Shown here: one piece after another, positions 28,811 to 36,399 of the stretch
Layout of the letters: every line of letters begins with the position of its first letter
Numbering within the stretch: position 1 is the stretch's first letter
NCBI GenBank assembly: GCA_902475855.1
Contig: CABSBF010000004.1
Span: 10,967-74,966 of the forward strand
Direction: 5' to 3'
Source of the DNA: an uncultured Eubacteriales bacterium
GTDB taxonomy: Bacteria > Bacillota > Clostridia > Oscillospirales > Oscillospiraceae
Length of the DNA: 64,000 nucleotides
The notes under the pieces: model-generated
The model's input: the letters and a program-made list of their open reading frames with translations, nothing else
Told to the model about the DNA's origin: nothing
The model's database searches: none
Position numbers and translations under genes: made by a program

Positions 28811-29557
28811 TCAGTTCCGCATTTGCCACATCACAAGGGCGGCGGCAACCGCCGCGTTGAGCGATTCGCAGCGCGGTGACATCGGAATGATGACCTGCGT
28901 CTGCGATGCCTCCAGAAGCTCCTTGCAAATTCCCTGTCCTTCGCTGCCGATGACCGCGATGTTTTCGGCAAGCGAAACCTCGCGGATATCCCGCGCCGTC
29001 GGTGACAGTGCCGTCGCCGCAAGGCCGATACCTTCATCCCGGCAGAGGCATAGGACCTCCCCCAATTCCGCAATCTGCGGCCGGGTGCGAAATACCGCCC
29101 CCATGGAAGCGCGCACCGTTTTGTCGGAATAGGGATCTGCACAGCCGTTCGTCAGAACCACCGGAATGTCAAAGGCATCCGCCGTGCGCAGGATCGTTCC
29201 GAGATTTCCGGGATCCTGAATCCGGTCAAGCAGCAGCATGCCCGGACGGAGGAAAAGCGCAGGCTGCGGCGGTAGCTCCATAGCAAATACCACGCCCTGC
29301 GGGGTGCGCATGGAGGAAATGCTCTGCATCAGCGTTTCCGGCACGGATACGACGCGCGTCTGCGCCGGCAGCTCCGGGAGCCGCGCTCCCTGCGTCACGA
29401 CGGCCACGGTAAAGCGGGGATACCAGCGGCACGCTTCCTCGAGAAGTTTCCAGCCTTCTGCTGCAAATTCGCCCGTTTCCTCGCGGTAGCTGCGGGAGGC
29501 CAGCAGCCGCCGGATATGCTGAATCAGCGGATTCTTGGCGCTTGTAATAAAATCCAA
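28811..29557 (-). CDS. TrmH/SpoU-family RNA 2'-O-methyltransferase
   Basis: SPOUT-fold methyltransferase acting on rRNA or tRNA with S-adenosylmethionine; the exact nucleotide cannot be read from sequence. The 248-residue protein has the N-terminal substrate-binding domain found in the TsnR/YsgA-like group (TSAKNPLIQHIRRLLASRSYR), then the three SPOUT motifs: DRIQDPGNLGTILRTADAF, IGSEGQGI and IPMSPRCESLNAAVAAAL. The start appears to be TTG at 29557; no ATG fits the conserved N-terminus. It is first in the run to rnc. Confidence 0.93.
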   Translation of the reverse strand: MDFITSAKNPLIQHIRRLLASRSYREETGEFAAEGWKLLEEACRWYPRFTVAVVTQGARLPELPAQTRVVSVPETLMQSISSMRTPQGVVFAMELPPQPALFLRPGMLLLDRIQDPGNLGTILRTADAFDIPVVLTNGCADPYSDKTVRASMGAVFRTRPQIAELGEVLCLCRDEGIGLAATALSPTARDIREVSLAENIAVIGSEGQGICKELLEASQTQVIIPMSPRCESLNAAVAAALVMWQMRN

Positions 29558-29602
29558 GCCTTATCAACTCCAAAATACACAGTTTTATTTCTCCGATATT
29601 TT

Positions 29603-29631
29603 AATGTATCATGTTTCCGTATGTTTTGCAA
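29603..29631 (-). promoter_or_regulatory. Putative sigma-A promoter of the trmH-dprA-topA-trmFO-plsX-rnc operon
   Basis: On the minus strand TTGCAA (29626-29631) is followed by 17 nt and TACATT (29603-29608), about 46 nt before the TTG start. Confidence 0.5.
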
Positions 29632-29649
29632 GGGTTTGCTGAAGCAGGA

Positions 29650-29683
29650 AAGAACTGCGGCGCAAATTTGCACCGCAGTTCTT
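29650..29683 (-). terminator. Terminator after the polyferredoxin gene
   Basis: An 11-bp perfect stem (AAGAACTGCGG / CCGCAGTTCTT) with a 12-nt inner region that itself can pair (GCAAATTTGC). On the minus strand it ends in TTCTTTCC, so the U-run is modest. It follows the gene's stop directly. Confidence 0.7.
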
Positions 29684-30508
29684 TTAAAGAGCGTCTTTCG
29701 GGCAGTTTTTAACGCATTCCATGCAGAGAATGCACTCCGTGCCGTTTTTTCGTTTTCTGGAATTGTCCGTCACGTCGACCTCCATTGGACAGACGCGTCT
29801 GCACTTTCCGCAGGAAATGCACTTAGTTTTGTCGCATTTCACACGGAACAGGGCAAAATAGCTCATTGGCTTGAGGAACACCGTAATCGGACAGATGTAC
29901 TTGCAGAATGCCCGGTTGTCCTTGAACGCAATTGCCAGCGCAATGCCAACGGCATAATACAGGGCATTCCCAATCAGGAAAGCCCAGAACATGATGCGCT
30001 CCAGATTTCCGACCTTGCACAAAAACAGCGCCGCAACAAAAATCAGCGAAGCCGCGAAAGTAATGTACCGAATCCAGCCGAGGCGCTTTCTCGGCTGCTT
30101 CGGCGTCCTGTAGGGCAAAAAGTCCAGAACCATAGCCGTCCAGCAGGCATAGCCGCACCAGCCGCGGCCGAAGATCAGCGGTCCGAAAATCTTTGCCACC
30201 GCATAATGGATGGTCGCAGCTTCAAAAACGCCGGTAAAGAGATAATACCAGAAGCCCTCGATCTGCATGTTTTCGCTGCAGATCAGGCCGAGGTAGACCA
30301 GCATATACAGACCGACTCCGAGCTGAACAATATGCCGTGCGTACTTGCAGTTTTTTTGATAAAGAAACAGACCGAGCGACAGAAACAGGCCGATGTAACT
30401 GAAATTAAAAAGATAGAACAGATTATCCTTGCTCAGCCACAGCGCAACGGCAATCGCTTCGAAAACTGCCAGCATGACAAGCGGCATGAACCTCTTCATC
30501 TTTTTCAT
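29684..30508 (-). CDS. Membrane polyferredoxin (NapH/NosR-like 4Fe-4S protein)
   Basis: A 274-residue membrane protein with about five to six hydrophobic segments followed by a cytoplasmic C-terminal double [4Fe-4S] domain: CISCGKCRRVCP and CILCMECVKNCP. A further pair of Cys in the membrane part (FGRGWCGYACWTAMVLDF, about residues 155-172) matches the CxxxC-type motif of NapH-like proteins. The family passes electrons between the quinone or ferredoxin pool and membrane enzymes, but no such partner enzyme is encoded here, so the donor and acceptor are unknown. It starts 12 nt after the PTS IIC gene, so the two are co-transcribed. Confidence 0.88.
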   Translation of the reverse strand: MKKMKRFMPLVMLAVFEAIAVALWLSKDNLFYLFNFSYIGLFLSLGLFLYQKNCKYARHIVQLGVGLYMLVYLGLICSENMQIEGFWYYLFTGVFEAATIHYAVAKIFGPLIFGRGWCGYACWTAMVLDFLPYRTPKQPRKRLGWIRYITFAASLIFVAALFLCKVGNLERIMFWAFLIGNALYYAVGIALAIAFKDNRAFCKYICPITVFLKPMSYFALFRVKCDKTKCISCGKCRRVCPMEVDVTDNSRKRKNGTECILCMECVKNCPKDAL

Positions 30509-30520
30509 CGGCTTTCCCCT

Positions 30521-31582
30521 TTACAGATTCAGTTTGAGATCTCCCGGACGAATCCAGCCGATCTTGCGCAGGATGGCGGAAAATGCCCACGACAGAATGC
30601 CGGGCAGCACAATGCACACCAGGACGATTCCCAGCCAGGCCTTCGGGCTTCCGCCCATATCGGCAAGAATCCCAAGCGGGCCGACTAATCCGCAGGTGCC
30701 CATACCGGCCGAAACGCCGGTGCATTCCAGCTTGAATACCATTGTAGAGATCGGCCCTGTCACCGCAGCGGCCAGTGTCGCCGGGATCCAGATGCGCGGG
30801 TTCTTCACGATGTTGCCCATTTGCAGCATGGAGGTGCCGAGCCCCTGCGCCACAAGGCCGCCCCAGCGGTTCTCGCGGAAGCTGATAACGGCAAAGCCGA
30901 CCATCTGCGCGCAGCAGCCGGCCGTCGCTGCACCGCCTGCAAGGCCGGTGATGCCGATCATCGCACAGATCGCAGCAGAGCTGATCGGCAGCGTCAGAAT
31001 GATGCCAACCACGACGGAAACGAGGATGCCCATCAGAAACGGCTGCATCTCGGTTGCCCAGTTGATAAAGTAGCCCAGATAGTACATTGCGTAGGCCACC
31101 GCCGGGCAGATCAACTTTGCAAGCAGTGCGCCGGAAAGAATGGTGACCACCGGCGTGACCAGAATGTCCACCGGTGTTTCCTTGGAAACCATCTTACCCA
31201 GCTCTACGGCAACCAGCGTAACCACGAAAGCGCCGGCAGGTCCGGCGGCGACCGTCAGAGCCTCCGCTCCCTCGCGGGCAATTTCCGTTCCAAGATCGTT
31301 GCCGATCATGCCAACCACTGCGGCGGAAAGCAGCACCAGCGCAGGCGCCTTGAGCGCATATGCAATCGCCACGCCAAGCGCCGCACCGGTCGCCTTGCTG
31401 GCAAAAGCAGCGATCTCCGTGAACAGGCTAACGCCCGTATACTGTCCCAGCGTGCGGAAAATTGTTCCGATCAGGAGACTGGCAAACAGTCCGAGCGCCA
31501 TGCTGCTCATGGTGTCGATGAAGTACAGTTTTGCAGACGGACGGATATTTTTCCGCTGCAAAAAGCTGCTGAATTTGGACAT
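30521..31582 (-). CDS. PTS IIC-like membrane protein (PfoR type)
   Basis: A 353-residue integral membrane protein with about 9-10 hydrophobic segments. It resembles the stand-alone PTS_EIIC_2 family that includes PfoR of Clostridium perfringens, once proposed as a toxin regulator. Sequence features include FIDTMSSMALGLFASLLIGTIF near residue 22, the glycine-rich TGLAGGAATAGCCAQMVGFAV near 216, and CTGVSAGMGTCGLVGPLGI near 300. No IIA or IIB domain is attached or nearby, so sugar phosphorylation is not supported; transport or sensing is more plausible. It leads a two-gene unit with the polyferredoxin. Confidence 0.85.
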   Translation of the reverse strand: MSKFSSFLQRKNIRPSAKLYFIDTMSSMALGLFASLLIGTIFRTLGQYTGVSLFTEIAAFASKATGAALGVAIAYALKAPALVLLSAAVVGMIGNDLGTEIAREGAEALTVAAGPAGAFVVTLVAVELGKMVSKETPVDILVTPVVTILSGALLAKLICPAVAYAMYYLGYFINWATEMQPFLMGILVSVVVGIILTLPISSAAICAMIGITGLAGGAATAGCCAQMVGFAVISFRENRWGGLVAQGLGTSMLQMGNIVKNPRIWIPATLAAAVTGPISTMVFKLECTGVSAGMGTCGLVGPLGILADMGGSPKAWLGIVLVCIVLPGILSWAFSAILRKIGWIRPGDLKLNL

Positions 31583-31702
31583 TACTTTTTCCCCCTAGTA
31601 TTTTATGGTCTTATTCTAGCATGCGTTGTTCTTTTTTTCAATGCGTCATTTCCTTTTCGTCAAAAGCGCTTGAAGAAACCTCTGATTTCTGTGAAGAATT
31701 TA

Positions 31703-31731
31703 TTGCAACTCACCCGAACATCGGCTATACT
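31703..31731 (+). promoter_or_regulatory. Putative sigma-A promoter of the GH13 gene
   Basis: TTGCAA (31703-31708), 17-nt spacer, TATACT (31726-31731); the start codon follows 43 nt later. Confidence 0.65.
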
Positions 31732-31774
31732 CTAGTCACCGAAGCCAAAATCAAGCAAAGGAGCGTTATAATTT

Positions 31775-33052
31775 ATGGCATTGGATACCAATCCTGCGCT
31801 GCGCCGCAGCGTGATTTACGAGCTCTATGTCCGCAGCCACACGCCGGAGGGAACCTTCCGCGCCGTGGAACCGGACCTTGACCGCATCCGCGCCCTCGGC
31901 ACGGACATCATCTGGTTCATGCCCATTCATCCCATTGGAATTCTCAATAAGAAAGGCAGTCTCGGCTGTCCCTATGCAAACCGTGACTATCGCTCCGTTA
32001 ACCCAGAATACGGCACCATGGAAGACTTTCTCCACCTTGTAGAGGAAATCCACCGCCGCGGCATGAAGTGCATCATTGACGTCGTATATAATCACACCTC
32101 GCCGGATTCCACATTGGTCGCGGAACATCCGGAATTTTTCTACCGCAAGCCCGACGGCAACCGCGGCAATAAGGTCGGCGACTGGACGGACGTAGTCGAT
32201 CTGGACTACTCCGTTTCCGGTCTCCGGGACTATCAGATCGCTTCGCTCTGCTTCTGGGCAAAATATGTTGACGGTTTCCGCTGCGACGTTGCCAGCACCG
32301 CGCCGGTTTCCTTCTGGCTTGCTGCACGAAAGGCCGTGGCAAAGGTGCGTCCGGACGCGATCTGGCTGGGAGAAAGCGTCCATCTGGCGCACATCCGCGC
32401 CTTCCGTGAACAGGGCTTCTATGCCGCAACGGACAGTGAGCTGTTCGATGCCTTCGACATTCTCTACCCCTATGACATCTGGCCGCTTTATGAGCAGGCC
32501 GTGCAGGGCAAACTGCCGCTCAGCCGTCTGTTTGACGCCTTTAACTTTCAGGAGCTCAGCTTCCGCACGGAGTACAACAAGCTGCGCTGTCTGGAAAACC
32601 ACGATCAGGCACGAGCCGCCTCTCTCTTCCGCAGTGAAGCACAGCTTCTTGCGTGGACGGCACTGTGGTATTTCCTCAAGGGTGCGACGCTCATTTACGC
32701 CGGGCAGGAGGTCTGCGCAGAGCACACGCCCTCGCTCTTTGAAAAGGAACCCATCGACTGGTCTTCAGGCCGGGACATCAGCGCTTATCTCGCCAAGCTC
32801 GCCGCAGTCAAGAAGCAGCTTCCCACAGACGCAATTTTCCGTTTGGACACAGATGATATGCAGAACATCGTCTGCGGCAGCTACACCGGGCCGTCGCAGC
32901 GCGCAGTCGGCGTTTTTCCGCTCGCAGGCAGAAGCGGCACAATCGGCGTTCCCCTCGCAGACGGAGCATACACTGACGCCCTCTCCGGCGAAGCCGTGAC
33001 CGTCGTCGATGGCAAGCTCCATGTCGGCACGAAAGCAATCATTCTTCTGTAA
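31775..33052 (+). CDS. Alpha-amylase family glycoside hydrolase (GH13), cytoplasmic
   Basis: A 425-residue GH13 enzyme with no signal peptide, so it acts inside the cell. All catalytic acids are present: Asp171 in DGFRCDVAS (nucleophile), Glu200 in WLGESV (acid/base) and Asp277 in LENHDQ. The barrel starts at the N-terminus (YELYVRSHTPEGTF) without a carbohydrate-binding module, and only a short C-terminal beta domain follows, making it shorter than most amylases. It may act on maltodextrins or on glycogen breakdown products; exact linkage specificity cannot be read. It stands alone, far from the glg operon, with its own promoter and a shared terminator. Confidence 0.93.
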   Translation: MALDTNPALRRSVIYELYVRSHTPEGTFRAVEPDLDRIRALGTDIIWFMPIHPIGILNKKGSLGCPYANRDYRSVNPEYGTMEDFLHLVEEIHRRGMKCIIDVVYNHTSPDSTLVAEHPEFFYRKPDGNRGNKVGDWTDVVDLDYSVSGLRDYQIASLCFWAKYVDGFRCDVASTAPVSFWLAARKAVAKVRPDAIWLGESVHLAHIRAFREQGFYAATDSELFDAFDILYPYDIWPLYEQAVQGKLPLSRLFDAFNFQELSFRTEYNKLRCLENHDQARAASLFRSEAQLLAWTALWYFLKGATLIYAGQEVCAEHTPSLFEKEPIDWSSGRDISAYLAKLAAVKKQLPTDAIFRLDTDDMQNIVCGSYTGPSQRAVGVFPLAGRSGTIGVPLADGAYTDALSGEAVTVVDGKLHVGTKAIILL

Positions 33053-33055
33053 CAA

Positions 33056-33091
33056 CGCCCCCCGCCGAATCATAATTCGGCGGGGGGGGTG
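33056..33091. terminator. Bidirectional terminator between convergent genes
   Basis: A very stable 13-bp stem (CCCCCCGCCGAAT / ATTCGGCGGGGGG) with a 4-nt loop lies in the 42-nt gap between the GH13 stop and the HD-protein stop. A GTGCGTTTAT follows on the plus strand; the U-run is weak in both directions. Confidence 0.65.
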
Positions 33092-33094
33092 CGT

Positions 33095-34084
33095 TTATCG
33101 CGCGCAGATCCAGTGCTCCTGCGGAGTCGCCAGAAAGGCCTTCCATTCAGCGGCAAAATCAGGAAAGACCTCCGAAACCCGGCCCCGACCCGCAATCAGC
33201 GGGTCAATGCAGCGCTTTTTGGCAGGGATTATCCGGCGATCCTCCCGAACTGCCTCTGACTCCGCATAGAGCATCTCGTGCAGCGCTGTATAGCTCGTCC
33301 AGCTTTCTCGTAATTCCGGGTCTGCCTTGAGCTTTTCAATCAGCAGGGCTTCCGTTCCATAGAGATCCTGCGTCGTCAGAACTCCATTTTTCAAAGCACG
33401 CGCTACCAGCTCCGAAAGCCGCTGCATGGCGTAGCGATCCTCGTCCGACACATAGATTTTTGACATTTCCAGCGCGCCGCGTGCGAAATGACAGGCCGTC
33501 TCCGCATCGGAAAACGCCAGCTCCGGTGTGCCGTCCGGTGCGGAAGTTACAAGGATATCGTCATAGAAGCCTTGCAGCGTTTCGGCATCGCACAGGCCGT
33601 AATTCAGCAGATTTCCAATGCTGTACTCCAGACGATCGGCAGACAGTCGCGGGCTGTCGTTGTCCGCGATGGGATAACGGTGATAATCCGTAACGGCCTC
33701 CGCCGGCACGCCATAGCGGTGCAGAAGCGCAGCGATTCCGACGGAATCCCGGATCATTTTTTCCGTTCTCCCCTCCGTGTACTCCTGACGCAGATAGTCT
33801 CCGTGCAGAAAGTCGATCGTATGCGCAAAGGCAGGAGTGGAAATGTCATGAAACAGAGCGGCAATTGTCTGCTCCATACTCCCCGTAAAATTCCATACGA
33901 TCCGTGCCGTTCCCACACTGTGCCGGTAGCGGGAATAGGGCTGCAAATTCTGAAAGCGCGGAAAACTCGTGTACTCGCACCCGCAGTTCATCCCGATGTC
34001 CCTGAGGCGCCGCATCTCCGGCAGTTCACAGAATTCCCGCAGCCAACCGGGGTCCGCGGTGCAATACTGAATTTCTTTTTTCAT
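33095..34084 (-). CDS. HD-domain phosphohydrolase
   Basis: A 329-residue protein with an HD metal-dependent phosphohydrolase domain: RYRHSVGTARIV (His), AALFHDISTPAFAHTID (HD pair), and SADRLEYSIGNLLNYG (downstream Asp). The overall shape resembles dGTPase/SAMHD1-type HD hydrolases, so the substrate is probably a nucleotide, but this is not certain. I start at the ATG at 34084 (MKKEIQYCTADPGW); 15 upstream codons are open but have no ribosome-binding site. It is divergent from the WYL regulator, whose start is 107 nt away. Confidence 0.85.
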   Translation of the reverse strand: MKKEIQYCTADPGWLREFCELPEMRRLRDIGMNCGCEYTSFPRFQNLQPYSRYRHSVGTARIVWNFTGSMEQTIAALFHDISTPAFAHTIDFLHGDYLRQEYTEGRTEKMIRDSVGIAALLHRYGVPAEAVTDYHRYPIADNDSPRLSADRLEYSIGNLLNYGLCDAETLQGFYDDILVTSAPDGTPELAFSDAETACHFARGALEMSKIYVSDEDRYAMQRLSELVARALKNGVLTTQDLYGTEALLIEKLKADPELRESWTSYTALHEMLYAESEAVREDRRIIPAKKRCIDPLIAGRGRVSEVFPDFAAEWKAFLATPQEHWICAR

Positions 34085-34107
34085 GCTGGAGCCCCCCTTT
34101 GTGGCAT

Positions 34108-34136
34108 AGCTTAGCACAAAAGGCCGCATCTTTCAA
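34108..34136 (-). promoter_or_regulatory. Putative sigma-A promoter of the HD gene
   Basis: On the minus strand TTGAAA (34131-34136), 17-nt spacer, TAAGCT (34108-34113). The -10 is a moderate match. Confidence 0.45.
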
Positions 34137-34191
34137 CATTTGCTTCCCATTCTGCCGCCGCTGTGCTATACTGGACGGGGAGGCGATGAGA

Positions 34192-35187
34192 ATGGCAAAA
34201 AGCACTAATCAGAAGCAAAAGCTGCTCTATCTGGCCAAATTTTTTTATGAGGAAACGGACGAATCCCATGGTTTGACCATGTCGGAGCTGATCTCCCGTC
34301 TGAAAAATGTGGGCATCAGCGCCGACCGGAAGACGATTTACCTTGATCTGGAAGAACTGCGGCAATTCGGGCTGGATATTCTCTCCTACCAGGAGGGAAA
34401 AACCACCCGCTATCACCTCGCCTCGCGGGAATTTGAACTGGCGGAGCTGAAGCTGCTGGTCGATTCCGTCCAATCCTCCCGGTTTATCACGGAGAAAAAA
34501 TCACGCAGCCTGATCAAGAAGCTGGAAAGCCTCGTCAGCATCTATGACGCCAAACAGCTCCAGCGGCAGGTCTTGATTGCCGGGCGCGTCAAAACGATGA
34601 ATGAAAGCATCTATTATAATGTGGATAAGCTCCACTCGGCAATCTCGCAAAACGTACAGATCCGCTTCAAATATTTTCAGTGGAATGTAGACAAGCAGGA
34701 GGAATTCCGGCACGGAGGGGCGTGGTACTGCGTCAGCCCGTGGCACCTGCGCTGGGACGATGAAAACTACTATCTGATTGCCTATGATGCGGCAGCCGCC
34801 CAGTTTCGTCACTATCGCGTGGACAAGATGAAAACCATCTGCCTCACGGATACGCCGCGCGAAGGTGAATCGCTTCTGAAAAGCACCGATCCGGCAGCCT
34901 ACACGGAGCGGCTGTTCGGCATGTACGGCGGCACGCCCGCACGTGTCACACTGGAGGGAGAAAACCGGATGGCTGGCATCGTGATCGACCGGTTTGGCAA
35001 GGATATTCCACTGCTGCGCAAGGATGACGCGCATTTTTATGCCCATGTGGATGTCGCGGTCAGTCCGCAGTTCCTCGGCTGGATTGCCGGAATGGACGGT
35101 GCTCTGAAGGTCACTGCGCCGGAGGCCGTCGTTCAGAGCATGCGGGAGCTTGCGCAAAAGCTCTGTGCGCAATATTCCGCTCTGTAA
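34192..35187 (+). CDS. WYL-domain transcriptional regulator
   Basis: A 331-residue regulator with an N-terminal winged helix-turn-helix (about residues 10-65; TMSELISRLKNVGISADRKTIY) and a WYL domain from about 140 (LHSAISQNVQIRFKYF ... GAWYCVSPWHLRWDDENYYLIAYD). The YafY/DeoR-like group binds DNA and senses ligands through the WYL domain, often nucleic-acid related. I start at the ATG at 34192, which has GGAGG 8 nt upstream; another ATG two codons earlier is too close to that site. A TATACT sits 20 nt before it. It may regulate the divergent HD gene or the next gene, a HIRAN protein. Confidence 0.9.
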   Translation: MAKSTNQKQKLLYLAKFFYEETDESHGLTMSELISRLKNVGISADRKTIYLDLEELRQFGLDILSYQEGKTTRYHLASREFELAELKLLVDSVQSSRFITEKKSRSLIKKLESLVSIYDAKQLQRQVLIAGRVKTMNESIYYNVDKLHSAISQNVQIRFKYFQWNVDKQEEFRHGGAWYCVSPWHLRWDDENYYLIAYDAAAAQFRHYRVDKMKTICLTDTPREGESLLKSTDPAAYTERLFGMYGGTPARVTLEGENRMAGIVIDRFGKDIPLLRKDDAHFYAHVDVAVSPQFLGWIAGMDGALKVTAPEAVVQSMRELAQKLCAQYSAL

Positions 35188-35255
35188 ACCGAGGGAGTTT
35201 TTTCGAACACCTTTCCTGTTATACTGAAGTCAGAACAAAACAGGAGGGAATTCAA

Positions 35256-35585
35256 ATGGAAAAAATCTATTTCACGATTACCGGAACCCGCCACTACTTC
35301 GGCAGTGATTTTTTCAAGCCGAATCAGGAAATCCGGCTTGTCAAGGAACCTGACAACAAAGTGGACAGAGAGGCAATCAAGGCAGAGCTTCCCGGGCTCG
35401 GCACCGTCGGCTACGTAGCCAACAGCCCGCACACCGTTCTGGGGGAAAGCTACAGCGCCGGCCGCCTCTACGACCGAATCGGGGATACCGCCAAGGCCTT
35501 CGTTGTGTACAACCTCGATCGCGGTGTGCTATGTTCTATGACCCGTGAAAAGACAATTCTGCGTAAAAAGCACGGATGCGGCTGA
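35256..35585 (+). CDS. Small HIRAN-domain-like protein
   Basis: A 109-residue protein whose first 75 residues match the HIRAN pattern: TITGTRHYFGSDFF, IRLVKEPDNKVDREAIKA, and GTVGYVANS. HIRAN domains bind free DNA ends in helicases such as HLTF; free-standing bacterial copies have no proven role. The ATG at 35256 has GGAGGG 8 nt upstream, and TATACT at 35220-35225 may be its -10. Its stop codon lies in the loop of the terminator hairpin of the convergent ogt gene, so the last five codons and the terminator share DNA. It follows a WYL regulator, which commonly pairs with nucleic-acid-related functions. Confidence 0.82.
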   Translation: MEKIYFTITGTRHYFGSDFFKPNQEIRLVKEPDNKVDREAIKAELPGLGTVGYVANSPHTVLGESYSAGRLYDRIGDTAKAFVVYNLDRGVLCSMTREKTILRKKHGCG

Positions 35586-35600
35586 GCCGCATCCGTGCTT
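35568..35600 (-). terminator. Terminator of ogt, overlapping the end of the HIRAN gene
   Basis: A perfect 15-bp stem (AAGCACGGATGCGGC and its complement) with a 3-nt loop. On the minus strand it is followed by TTTTTACG, a good U-run, so it mainly serves ogt. The plus strand ends in CAAATTATT. The TGA stop of the HIRAN gene is exactly the loop (35583-35585). Confidence 0.85.
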
Positions 35601-35619
35601 CAAATTATTCCGCCGGTGT

Positions 35620-36129
35620 TTACATCTGCGGAGCGCACAGGCACGCTTTTTCCATCTCCAGCAGTCGCTTTTTGCGTTCCATTCCTCCGGCGTACCCGGT
35701 CAGGCCGCCGTCGGCTCCAACGACGCGGTGGCAGGGAATAAGAATGGAAATCGGGTTGTGTCCCACCGCCCCGCCAACGGCCTGTGCCGCCATTCTTCCG
35801 TTTTCAGAAGCAAGTCGTCTTGCAATCTCACCGTAGGTCATCGTCCGGCCATAGGGAATCTGCAACAGAATGTCCCACACCTTCCGCCGGAAAATGGAAC
35901 CGCTCGGGTGCAGCGGCGGGAAAGAATCCGGCATCCTGCCGGAGAAATAGAGCTCCAGCCAATGTTTCGCCTGCGTGATCGCCACGTTCTCGCCCTCAAG
36001 CAGCTTCTCCGGAAGGCCGGCCGCAAAATACTTTTGTCCCTCAAACCAGAGGCCTGTCAAGCCGATTTCATCTGCGGCCAACAGAATGCCGCCCAAAGGC
36101 GAATCACAGTGCTGAATCCATACTCCCAT
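35620..36129 (-). CDS. ogt: Methylated-DNA--protein-cysteine methyltransferase
   Basis: Repairs O6-alkylguanine by moving the alkyl group to its own Cys. The 169-residue protein has the active-site IPCHRVVGADGG with Cys133, the helix-turn-helix arginine-finger part with YGEIARRLASENGRMAAQAVG, and the C-terminal GGLTGYAGGMERKKRLLEME. The family length is about 160-180. The ATG at 36129 has only a weak ribosome-binding site (GGGATGAAG). It lies between the tRNA-Leu terminator and its own terminator, on the minus strand. Confidence 0.95.
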   Translation of the reverse strand: MGVWIQHCDSPLGGILLAADEIGLTGLWFEGQKYFAAGLPEKLLEGENVAITQAKHWLELYFSGRMPDSFPPLHPSGSIFRRKVWDILLQIPYGRTMTYGEIARRLASENGRMAAQAVGGAVGHNPISILIPCHRVVGADGGLTGYAGGMERKKRLLEMEKACLCAPQM

Positions 36130-36155
36130 TTTTTCTTCATCCCGCTCATATCAGA

Positions 36156-36183
36156 AAAAGCACTTGCCTGTGCAAGTGCTTTT
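36156..36183 (-). terminator. Terminator after tRNA-Leu
   Basis: A 12-bp perfect stem (AAAAGCACTTGC / GCAAGTGCTTTT) and a 4-nt loop, followed on the minus strand by TTTTTCTGAT. It starts at the encoded CCA end. The tRNA-Arg terminator at 48674 uses a very similar arm. Confidence 0.85.
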
Positions 36184-36266
36184 GGTGCGCCTGAAGGGAC
36201 TCGAACCCACACGCCGGAGGCACGAGAACCTAAATCTCGCATGTCTACCAATTCCATCACAGGCGC
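36183..36266 (-). tRNA. tRNA-Leu (anticodon UAG)
   Basis: On the minus strand a full cloverleaf is visible: acceptor GCGCCTG pairing with CAGGCGC, D-loop with AATTGGTAGACA, anticodon stem GCGAGA/TCTCGT around the loop TTTAGGT (anticodon TAG), a long variable arm (GCCTCCGGC), the T-arm with GGTTCGAGTCC, and an encoded CCA (36183-36185). The long variable arm and anticodon identify a type II tRNA-Leu. Confidence 0.97.
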
Positions 36267-36280
36267 ATACCTTGGGTATA

Positions 36281-36309
36281 ATATTAGCATCCGTCCGAGC
36301 GGCTGTCAA
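36281..36309 (-). promoter_or_regulatory. Promoter of tRNA-Leu
   Basis: On the minus strand exact TTGACA (36304-36309), 17-nt spacer, TAATAT (36281-36286), 14 nt before the tRNA 5' end. It is back to back with the FHA-FtsW promoter. Confidence 0.75.
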
Positions 36310-36327
36310 GCCCGTGCAGGCGGCAGA

Positions 36328-36356
36328 TTGACAAAATCGCTGCAAAACACTATAAT
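36328..36356 (+). promoter_or_regulatory. Perfect-consensus sigma-A promoter of the FHA-FtsW gene
   Basis: TTGACA (36328-36333), exactly 17 nt, TATAAT (36351-36356). Both hexamers match the consensus fully, which implies strong constitutive expression. The GTG start codon is 43 nt downstream. Confidence 0.85.
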
Positions 36357-36399
36357 GTAGCTACAAAATAACAACCGAAGTAAAGCGGGAGGTGACACT

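Noticed and set aside
31766..32725. A 319-residue minus-strand open frame across the GH13 gene
   Set aside because: The plus-strand frame has all three GH13 catalytic acids, a promoter and a ribosome-binding site.
36183..36266. tRNA-Leu as an island insertion site
   Set aside because: Both flanks are ordinary housekeeping DNA with tight terminators and promoters, and no partial tRNA copy was found nearby.
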